Made by a program: the position numbers and the translations under genes. Of a DNA stretch of 37,423 nt, positions 31,193-37,423 are shown in pieces (position 1 is the first letter of the stretch; each line of letters begins with the position of its first letter). The notes under the pieces are model-generated. The model searched no databases and was not told the DNA's origin. It saw only the letters and a program-made list of their open reading frames with translations. This DNA comes from Bacteroidales bacterium. GTDB taxonomy: Bacteria; Bacteroidota; Bacteroidia; Bacteroidales; P3. The stretch spans positions 1 through 37,423 of the forward strand of contig JAFZKV010000061.1 of assembly GCA_017551765.1 (NCBI GenBank). Direction: 5' to 3'.

Positions 31193-32610
31193 ACTACTAC
31201 TTCTTAGGCATAGGAGGCATCGGCATGAGCGCTTTGGCGCGCTTCTTCCATCGGCGTGGCGACACGGTGAGCGGCTATGACCGTACCCGCAGTCCGCTGA
31301 CCGAAGAGCTTGAGAACGAGGGCATCAGTGTGCACTATGACGATGCCCCCGACCGTTTGCCCCAAGACATCGACCTGGTGGTATATACGCCTGCTGTGCC
31401 GAAGGATTTGCTTGAATACCAAGCGTTGGAGCAACGTGGTGTGCGCATAGAGAAACGTTCGCAGGTGCTGGGTGAGCTGACCCGTGGCAAGAAGTGCATC
31501 GCGGTGGCCGGCACGCATGGCAAGACCACCACATCGACCTTGATTGCCCATCTGCTGAACGAGGCCGACTGTGGCTGCAGCGCCTTCCTCGGCGGCATCA
31601 GCAAAAACCTTGGCGGCAACCTGTTGGTGAACAATAAAAGCGAGTATGTGGTGGTAGAGGCCGACGAGTACGACCGTTCGTTCCTGCAGTTGCACCCCCA
31701 CATGGCCGTCATCACCGCCACCGACCCCGACCATCTCGACATCTACGGAGACCACGAGCACATGCTCGAGGCCTACGCGCAGTTTGCCAACCAGACCGAC
31801 CCCGACGGACACCTCTTCCTCAAGGAGGGCATCTTCATGCGCGAAGACGGCGAGCCTTATATCGAATATGGCCACGCTCACCACGACCACGAAGAGCATG
31901 ACGAACATACTCATCACGTATCACTTAACACACCTCTCTCTACTTATACAGCCCGCGGCATCGATGCCGACTATTACGCCATCAATGTGCGCACCTACAA
32001 TGGCAACCTCTTCTTCGATATGCGCACCCCCGACGGCGTCTTCTATGATCTTGAGCTCTGCGGTACAGCCCTCTTCAATGTTGAGAACGCAGTGGCGGCA
32101 TCGGCTGTGGCGCTCAGCTGTGGGCTTGACCAATACCAATTGCGCAATGGCCTTAAGACCTTCGCTGGTGTGAGGCGTCGCTTCGACTACCGCATCCGTG
32201 AGAAGGAGTTGGTTTATATTGACGACTATGCGCACCATCCACAGGAGATACGCTCCACGCTGGAGTCCATCCGCTACCTCTATCCGGGCAAGCGTGTGGT
32301 GGGCATCTTCCAGCCGCACCTCTACACCCGCACGCGCGACCTAGCCGACGAGTTCGCCAAGGTGCTCGGCACCCTCGATGAGCTCATCATGATGCCCATC
32401 TATCCGGCTCGCGAAAAGCCCATCCTCGGGGTTACTTCGAGCATGGTGCTGCGCAAGGTGGACAGCATGTCGAAATACCTCTGCACGCCTGACCAGGTGC
32501 TCGAGCTGGTGCCTGCCCTGTGTCCCGACGTGGTGGTGACGCTTGGTGCCGGCGACATCGACCGTCTGGTGCCGCGTCTGGAGGCAACACTTAGAGAACA
32601 GATGCTATGA
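31189..32610 (+). CDS. murC: UDP-N-acetylmuramate--L-alanine ligase with His-rich insert
   Basis: A 473-aa cytoplasmic Mur ligase adding L-Ala to UDP-MurNAc, the first stem-peptide step. Seen: FLGIGGIGMSALARFF, the P-loop GTHGKTT (108-114), VVEADEYDRSFL, TATDPDHLDIYGDHEHM, the C-terminal GVRRRFD and IDDYAHHP, and FQPHLYTRT. In the central domain, residues 228-243 (GHAHHDHEEHDEHTHH) carry eight His, two Asp and three Glu. This surface-loop insert is not part of the MurC core. Metal binding is an inference. All catalytic motifs appear intact. It overlaps murG and ftsQ by ATGA junctions. Confidence 0.95.
   Translation: MNYYFLGIGGIGMSALARFFHRRGDTVSGYDRTRSPLTEELENEGISVHYDDAPDRLPQDIDLVVYTPAVPKDLLEYQALEQRGVRIEKRSQVLGELTRGKKCIAVAGTHGKTTTSTLIAHLLNEADCGCSAFLGGISKNLGGNLLVNNKSEYVVVEADEYDRSFLQLHPHMAVITATDPDHLDIYGDHEHMLEAYAQFANQTDPDGHLFLKEGIFMREDGEPYIEYGHAHHDHEEHDEHTHHVSLNTPLSTYTARGIDADYYAINVRTYNGNLFFDMRTPDGVFYDLELCGTALFNVENAVAASAVALSCGLDQYQLRNGLKTFAGVRRRFDYRIREKELVYIDDYAHHPQEIRSTLESIRYLYPGKRVVGIFQPHLYTRTRDLADEFAKVLGTLDELIMMPIYPAREKPILGVTSSMVLRKVDSMSKYLCTPDQVLELVPALCPDVVVTLGAGDIDRLVPRLEATLREQML
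31870..31917 (+). other. His/Asp/Glu-rich insert within MurC
   Basis: Codons 228-243 of murC. His at 229, 231, 232, 234, 237, 240, 242 and 243. The bases just after it (to about 31945) are more AT-rich than the surrounding gene, consistent with an added loop. Confidence 0.8.
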
Positions 32611-33365
32611 AAAGACCGTACAAAATAATGCTCATCCTGCTGGGAGCCGTGGCACTAATGGTGCTTGTGGTGGTGGCCAACGTCAGCCGCTCGCGTTCTA
32701 CGGTGCGTGGCATCGAGGTGAATATCCGCTATGGCCGCCAGCCGCAGCTGGTGAACAGCCAGGTGGTGAAGGACAGCATCCTGGCCGTGGTGCCGGCGCT
32801 GTTGCAGCAGCAGGTGGGTCAGGTGGACCGCCAGACGGTGGCCGAAGCGGCCAGCCACGTGCCTTTCTTGTCCGATGTCAGTGCTTCGACCAGCGTCAGC
32901 GGCAAGGTGGTGGTACGTGCCACCCAACGCCGTCCCATCGCACGCCTGTACTATGGTCCCAAAGAATACTATTTTGACAGCGAGGGTGCCTTGATGCCTT
33001 CAAGCCCGCTGGGCAGTTGCAATGTGCTGGTGGTGGGTGGCGACTTCACCGAACCCTTGCGCGCCGACAGCCTCAATAGCCAGATGCTCGCCCTGCTGGA
33101 CATTGCACGTTTCCTCGACCGCGAGAGCAAATACGGCGACCTGATAGACCAGGTATATATCGAGCGCGACGGCGACATCATGATGGTGCCCAAGCTGGGC
33201 AACCATGTGGTGGAGCTGGGCACGCCCGAGGATCTCGACGCCAAGTTCAGCAACCTGCTGACTTTCTACCGCAAGGGCATGCCGCGTGCCGGATGGGACA
33301 CCTATTCACGCCTTAGCCTCAAGTTCAAGGGTCAGGTGGTTTGCACAAAGAGAGAAACAAAATAA
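32607..33365 (+). CDS. ftsQ: Cell division protein FtsQ
   Basis: A 252-aa bitopic divisome protein. A short basic cytoplasmic start (MKRPYK), one membrane helix (about 7-25), then a periplasmic POTRA-like part (VRGIEVNIRYG...) and the FtsQ domain with VVVRATQRRPIARLYY and YYFDSEGALMP. FtsQ bridges FtsL and FtsI/FtsW to the Z ring. It overlaps murC (ATGA) and is followed by ftsA after 19 bases. Its similarity to distant FtsQ is weak, but topology and position support the call. Confidence 0.88.
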   Translation: MKRPYKIMLILLGAVALMVLVVVANVSRSRSTVRGIEVNIRYGRQPQLVNSQVVKDSILAVVPALLQQQVGQVDRQTVAEAASHVPFLSDVSASTSVSGKVVVRATQRRPIARLYYGPKEYYFDSEGALMPSSPLGSCNVLVVGGDFTEPLRADSLNSQMLALLDIARFLDRESKYGDLIDQVYIERDGDIMMVPKLGNHVVELGTPEDLDAKFSNLLTFYRKGMPRAGWDTYSRLSLKFKGQVVCTKRETK

Positions 33366-33384
33366 CAAAATAAAACATACAACT

Positions 33385-34776
33385 ATGGGAACAGAAATTA
33401 TTGTAGGCCTCGACATCGGTACCACGAAGATTGCGTGCTTCATCGGTGTGCGCGGCGAGAATGAACGGGTGAAAATCCTCGGCTTCGGCAAGACCGAGTC
33501 GCTCGGAGTGGAACACGGCATGGTGAAGGGCATTACCCAGGCGGCAGAGTCGGTCAAGCGTGCCGTCGAGGAGGCTTCGGAACAAGCCGGTGTAGATGTC
33601 GAAGAGGTGTGGGTCGGCATTGCCGGTCAGCACATCAAATCGCGCCCCAGCCAAGGGGTTGTGATGATTCCGTCCGACCATGAGCTCATCGAGCAGGAGG
33701 ATGTGGATCGTCTCACCAACGAACAGTACAACACCATGCTTGAGCCCGGCGAGGAGATTATCCACATCTTCCCGCAGCAGTACTATGTCGACAACGAGGC
33801 GCTGAGCCGCGATATTCCTCCCGTGGGTGTGGCTGGCAAGGTGCTCAAGGCCGACTTCCACATGGTGACCGGCAATGTGCAGAACCTGCAGGCCATCAAG
33901 ATGGCGGTGCAGCGCGCCGGCCTCAAAATCAAAGGCGTGGTGCTCGAGCCTGTGGCATCGGCCAAGGCTGTCCTCGACGACAGCGACCGCGACGCCGGTG
34001 TGGCTATGGTCGACATCGGTGGCGGCACTACCGACATTGCCATCTTCCACGACGGCATCATTCGCCACACCTCCGTGTTGCCGTTGGCTGGCAACGCCAT
34101 CACCAACGACATCCGCGAAGGCTGCAACATCCTGAAGAAACAGGCCGAAAGCCTCAAGGTGAAGTTCGGCTCCTGCCTCGTGCAGGCCGTCAGCGAGAAC
34201 GACGTTATCTCCATCCCCGGCATCCGCAGCCAGGCTCCGCGCGAAATCTACGTCAAAACCCTTGCCGGCATCATCAATGCCCGCACCAAGATGATTATGG
34301 AGCAGGTGGATTACGAAATCAAGCTCTCCGGCTTCGCCAAGAAGCTCATCGCCGGTGTCGTCCTCACCGGTGGCGGTGCGCAGTTGAAGAACATCAAGGA
34401 CCTTTGCGAACTCATCACCACCACCGACACCCGCATCGGCATCCCCAACGAGCACCTCGAGCCCGACAGCGTCAGCTACAAGGAGCTCATGCACCCCATG
34501 TATGCCACCGGTATCGGCTTGGTGCTCTTCGGCCTTGAACAAGCCGAGCGCAACGCCGACGACGAAGAGGTCGCCGGCATCAAGACAAAGCGCAAATCGG
34601 AACACGTCGACATCTTCGCCGACCTCACCGATGTGCCCGAAAACAAGCCCGAAACCAAGGTCGAGAAGCCGGAACCCAAAGACGAGAAAAAGCCCAAACA
34701 CCCCAAGGACGAGACCTTTGGCAATGCCGTGTCGCGCTTCTTCAACAAGGTCTTCAATGAAGGGATTGATGAGTAA
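33385..34776 (+). CDS. ftsA: Cell division protein FtsA
   Basis: A 463-aa actin-like ATPase that anchors FtsZ to the membrane. ATG 33385 is chosen since the protein then starts MGTEIIVGLDIGTTKIACFIG, the phosphate-1 motif; the upstream extension in this frame overlaps ftsQ. Other motifs: VDIGGGTTDIAIF (phosphate-2) and LTGGGAQLKNI (adenosine). A Lys/Glu/Pro-rich linker (about 400-440) is followed by an end (RFFNKVFNEGID) that could be the membrane-binding amphipathic helix. It lies directly before ftsZ. Confidence 0.95.
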   Translation: MGTEIIVGLDIGTTKIACFIGVRGENERVKILGFGKTESLGVEHGMVKGITQAAESVKRAVEEASEQAGVDVEEVWVGIAGQHIKSRPSQGVVMIPSDHELIEQEDVDRLTNEQYNTMLEPGEEIIHIFPQQYYVDNEALSRDIPPVGVAGKVLKADFHMVTGNVQNLQAIKMAVQRAGLKIKGVVLEPVASAKAVLDDSDRDAGVAMVDIGGGTTDIAIFHDGIIRHTSVLPLAGNAITNDIREGCNILKKQAESLKVKFGSCLVQAVSENDVISIPGIRSQAPREIYVKTLAGIINARTKMIMEQVDYEIKLSGFAKKLIAGVVLTGGGAQLKNIKDLCELITTTDTRIGIPNEHLEPDSVSYKELMHPMYATGIGLVLFGLEQAERNADDEEVAGIKTKRKSEHVDIFADLTDVPENKPETKVEKPEPKDEKKPKHPKDETFGNAVSRFFNKVFNEGIDE

Positions 34777-34834
34777 TAAACACATATTGTTGAAAACTAA
34801 TTGGTAACGAGGACTCGTATACGCGATTTTATTA

Positions 34835-34844
34835 GTAATTTTAC
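34835..34844 (+). promoter_or_regulatory. Possible ftsZ promoter element (GTAATTTTAC)
   Basis: The 137-base ftsA-ftsZ gap, the longest inside the cluster, is AT-rich. It contains GTAATTTTAC, the same ten bases found 23 bases before mraZ. It may allow separate ftsZ transcription. No -33 box is clear. Confidence 0.35.
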
Positions 34845-34913
34845 GCTACCGAATACAATAGGCATAATAGTTTAACGACATCTTTATCAGTAAGATAGAA
34901 ATATACAAGCACA

Positions 34914-36533
34914 ATGGAAGAAACCGCAAATTCGACTTTTTTCACCTTTGATTCGCCCAAAGGACAGTCTTCGTACATCAAAGTCATCGGTGTCGGTGGT
35001 GGTGGCGGCAACGCTGTGAACCACATGTACGACAAAGGCATCGAGGGAGTAGACTTCATCGTCTGCAACACCGATATGAAGGCCCTCAACGCCTCGCCCG
35101 TGCCCAACAAGATACCGCTGGGCGACCTCGGCCTGGGTGCCGGCAACAAGCCCGAGCGCGCCCGCGAAGCAGCCGAGAAGAAAGCCGACGACATCCGCGA
35201 GGCTATCTCCCACAACACACAGATGCTCTTCATCACCGCCGGTATGGGTGGTGGCACCGGCACCGGCGCCGCCCCTGTCATCGCCGAGATAGCCAAGAGC
35301 ATTGACCTTGAGAACGACGAGAACAAGAAAATCCTCGTCGTGGCCATCGTCACCCGCCCCTTCAGCTTCGAGGGCCAGCGCCGCCGCGCCCAGGCCGAAG
35401 CAGGCATCGAGGAGCTCCGCAAGCATGTCGACTCCATCATCGTCATCAACAACGACAAACTGCGCTCCTTCGGCAACATGCGCATCAGCGAAGCCTTCGG
35501 CATGGCCGACGACGTGCTGCTCACCGCCGCCAAAGGTATCGCCGAAATCATCACCAAGAACGCCTACGTCAACCGCGACTTCCAAGACGTCAACACCGTC
35601 ATGGAACACAGCGGCACCGCCCTGATGGGCACCGGCAGCGGCAGCGGCGAGAACCGAGCCCTCGAGGCCATCACCGCCGCCACCACCTCGGTGCTGCTCG
35701 ACGACAGCGACATCAACGGCGCCAAGAACGTGCTGCTCTACTTCTCCTACTCGCGCGAGCATGAGATGACCATCGACGAGCAGACCGAAATCACCGACTT
35801 TGTCATCGAGCGTACCGGCGGCAGTGCCGACGTCATCTGGGGTGCCGGTGCCGACGACTCGCTCGGCGACGAACTGAAGGTTATCCTCATCGCCACCGGC
35901 TTCGAGAAGTCGCGCGTCGAACCCGAAGAACCCAAGGTGTTCAAGCTTGCCCCCGAGCTGCCCGTCGAGGAGGCCAAGCCCGTGGTGGAGCAGAAGGCCG
36001 ACGAGGAAGGCATGGAGCTCATCCACCGCGACGAGCCCGCCCCCTTTGTGATTGAAGACGTTGTGGCCGCCCCCAAGCCCGCCGCCGAGAAGCACGTCTT
36101 TGTGCTCGACGAAGAGCCCACGCTCGAAGTGGCACGTGAGACGGCCGAGGCCCAGGTGGAGGTGAAAATGCCCGAGGTGGACCTCCTGGTCGAGGACATC
36201 CACATTGTGGACCGCGACGAGGCCGCCCAGCCCGTGGCCGAGGTGGTAGCCGCCCCGCAGGTCGAGGTGAAGCCCGCCGAACCCGTCTACAAGAGCGCCT
36301 TCCGCAACGACAACGACCTCGCCACCGTGGCCGACCGCATCAAGCACATCCATGAACTGCTGCGCAACAGCGCCAACGGCGCCGACATCGTGCAAGGCAT
36401 GCCCACCAGCCAGATTACAGAAGAGGCACTCTTCGAGGGTCGCAGCTCCTCCATGCGCGAGTCCTCCACCGCCACCCTGCGTCCCGACGGACGCATGGTG
36501 CAGAACCCCTACTTCCGCGACCAGGCCGACTGA
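34914..36533 (+). CDS. ftsZ: Cell division GTPase FtsZ
   Basis: A 539-aa tubulin-like GTPase forming the Z ring. Seen: KVIGVGGGGGNAVNHMY, the tubulin signature GGGTGTGAAP, VVAIVTRPFSFEG and the T7 loop NRDFQDVNTVM keeping the catalytic Asp pair of NxDFxD. After the GTPase core (to about residue 335) comes a long acidic linker rich in Pro, Val, Glu and Ala (about 335-455). A C-terminal tail ending NPYFRDQAD is typical of Bacteroidota FtsZ and is likely the FtsA-binding peptide. Last gene of the dcw cluster, followed by array E. Confidence 0.96.
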   Translation: MEETANSTFFTFDSPKGQSSYIKVIGVGGGGGNAVNHMYDKGIEGVDFIVCNTDMKALNASPVPNKIPLGDLGLGAGNKPERAREAAEKKADDIREAISHNTQMLFITAGMGGGTGTGAAPVIAEIAKSIDLENDENKKILVVAIVTRPFSFEGQRRRAQAEAGIEELRKHVDSIIVINNDKLRSFGNMRISEAFGMADDVLLTAAKGIAEIITKNAYVNRDFQDVNTVMEHSGTALMGTGSGSGENRALEAITAATTSVLLDDSDINGAKNVLLYFSYSREHEMTIDEQTEITDFVIERTGGSADVIWGAGADDSLGDELKVILIATGFEKSRVEPEEPKVFKLAPELPVEEAKPVVEQKADEEGMELIHRDEPAPFVIEDVVAAPKPAAEKHVFVLDEEPTLEVARETAEAQVEVKMPEVDLLVEDIHIVDRDEAAQPVAEVVAAPQVEVKPAEPVYKSAFRNDNDLATVADRIKHIHELLRNSANGADIVQGMPTSQITEEALFEGRSSSMRESSTATLRPDGRMVQNPYFRDQAD

Positions 36534-36545
36534 TTGTGTTCAGTC

Positions 36546-36618
36546 TTAAGTGTTAAGCTTTAAGTTTTAAGTGATTGAAAATTAACTCAAACCTTAAAAC
36601 TCACAACTCAAAACTTGT
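36546..36618. repeat. Inverted 7-bp array E between ftsZ and the EamA gene
   Basis: Four heptamers TTAAGTG, TTAAGCT, TTAAGTT, TTAAGTG (36546-36573) are followed after a 10-base centre by five reverse-type heptamers AACTCAA, ACCTTAA, AACTCAC, AACTCAA, AACTTGT (36584-36618), all in register. Pairing is imperfect, with several G-T positions. The right arm appears to encode the first residues of the EamA protein. Confidence 0.8.
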
Positions 36619-37423
36619 AGTTGGCATCCTTTGTGCCATCGGTGCCGCCGTCTGCTACGGCACCAATCCGCTGGGAGCCCTTAACCTATACGCCGAGGGG
36701 ATGAATACCCCCTCGGTGCTTTTCTATCGCTTTGGTTTGGCATGGATGATCATCGCCGCCGTGATGCTTTTCAGGTGCCTTCTTCGGCGCGAGAACCTGC
36801 GCGTCTCCTGGCCCGAGTTCCGCACCGTCACCGCCCTGGGCCTCCTCTTCATCGGCTCCTCGCTGACGCTCTACCTCAGCTTCCACCACATGCCCGCCGG
36901 CGTGGCCTCCACCATCCTCTTCACCTATCCCGTCATGACGGCCGTCATCATGCTTGTCTTCTTCCGCGAGCGCCTGCGGTGGTCCGTCGTGTCCGCCATC
37001 CTTCTCTCCCTGGCCGGCGTGCTGTTGCTCTATTGGGGCGACACCGGCGGCACCCCCAGCATCGTGGGCATCGTCCTTGTGCTCGTTTCGGCGCTCACCT
37101 ACGCGCTCTATATCATTGTGGTCGACAAGTCGCCCGTCCGCATGTCGTCATTCAAAATCAACTTCTATGTGCTGTTCTACTGCGCCGCCGGCATGGCCCT
37201 CTTCGCCCTGCTGAGCGGCCAGCCGCTCATGCTGCCGCCCTCGCCGCGTGCCTGGCTATGGGTGGGGTGGCTCGCCCTCGTCCCCGCCATCATGGCGCTG
37301 GTGATGATGGTCTACGCCGCCAAATATCTCGGCAGCACACCCACCGCCATCCTCGGCGCCCTCGAGCCCACCACCGCCGTGCTGATAGGGGTCCTTGTCT
37401 TCGGCGAACCCTTCGGTCCGCGC
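36575..37423 (+). CDS. EamA/DMT-family transporter (3' end outside window)
   Basis: An open frame of 283 codons to the window edge encodes a very hydrophobic protein with repeated membrane helices. It starts VVGILCAIGAAVCYGTNPLG and has GVASTILFTYPVMTAVIMLVFF in the first EamA repeat and a second repeat ending LGALEPTTAVLIGVLVFGE. This two-repeat structure is that of drug/metabolite transporters (EamA); the substrate is unknown. The frame opens at TTG 36575 after a stop at 36572-36574. The next ATG (36701) would remove the first helix, so TTG is the best start, but it is uncertain. The first 14 residues are encoded by array E. Confidence 0.8.
   Translation, partial: MKINSNLKTHNSKLVVGILCAIGAAVCYGTNPLGALNLYAEGMNTPSVLFYRFGLAWMIIAAVMLFRCLLRRENLRVSWPEFRTVTALGLLFIGSSLTLYLSFHHMPAGVASTILFTYPVMTAVIMLVFFRERLRWSVVSAILLSLAGVLLLYWGDTGGTPSIVGIVLVLVSALTYALYIIVVDKSPVRMSSFKINFYVLFYCAAGMALFALLSGQPLMLPPSPRAWLWVGWLALVPAIMALVMMVYAAKYLGSTPTAILGALEPTTAVLIGVLVFGEPFGPR

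Noticed and set aside
33286-33384. Longer ftsA start at 33286
   Set aside because: It would overlap ftsQ by 80 bases and add a non-homologous N-terminus before the conserved MGTEIIVGLDIGTT start.

Overview
The window reads as chromosomal DNA of a Bacteroidales (Bacteroidota) bacterium with fairly GC-rich genes and AT-rich intergenic gaps. The evidence is: Bacteroidota-type -7 promoter boxes (TAnnTTTG) upstream of most transcription units; two surface proteins with C-terminal type IX secretion (gliding-motility type B) sorting domains; an S46 dipeptidyl-peptidase; a MurE with the meso-DAP signature DNPR; and a division/cell-wall (dcw) cluster in the Bacteroidales order. Genus cannot be fixed from this sequence. 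I found no tRNA, rRNA, CRISPR, IS element or phage gene.

Layout. 1-1839 (-): 5' part of a secreted repeat protein that runs off the window. 2027-3763 (-): rlmD and rpmH (the latter only 48 codons). 4011-6378 (+): a TPR-like protein, secG and a RecD-like helicase. 6381-9036 (-): glycerol-phosphate acyltransferase, gpsA and an HU gene. 9163-14982 (-): a tight run of an S46 peptidase, rpoN fused in frame to an M23 peptidase, ribH and fmt. 15068-21043 (-): two paralogous IgGFc-binding-like type IX cargo proteins flanking an unknown protein. 21446-36533 (+): the dcw cluster mraZ-rsmH-ftsL-ftsI-murE-mraY-(murD remnant)-ftsW-murG-murC-ftsQ-ftsA-ftsZ. 36575-end (+): start of an EamA-type transporter.

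How it works together. The dcw genes make lipid II precursors (murE, mraY, murG, murC), polymerise and cross-link septal peptidoglycan (ftsW, ftsI) and assemble the Z ring (ftsA, ftsZ, ftsQ, ftsL). Many junctions are ATGA overlaps or gaps of a few bases, so co-transcription is likely. The murD slot holds only a degenerate C-terminal domain, so a working MurD must lie elsewhere.

Most notable. (1) Four intergenic palindromic arrays (A 3476-3535, B 8576-8670, C 18087-18177, D 29953-30047), each made of about 11-bp units in strict register, with one arm the reverse complement of the other. Units differ between loci but share a CGG(A/C)CA-like core. Two 7-bp-period arrays add to this: E (36546-36618, inverted) and F (21219-21267, G-rich, one-sided). 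(2) One open frame joins sigma-54 to a signal peptide plus M23 peptidase. (3) The catalytically empty MurD C-terminal domain in the dcw cluster. (4) A block with 8 His in 16 residues inside MurC. (5) A 10-bp tandem repeat inside rsmH.
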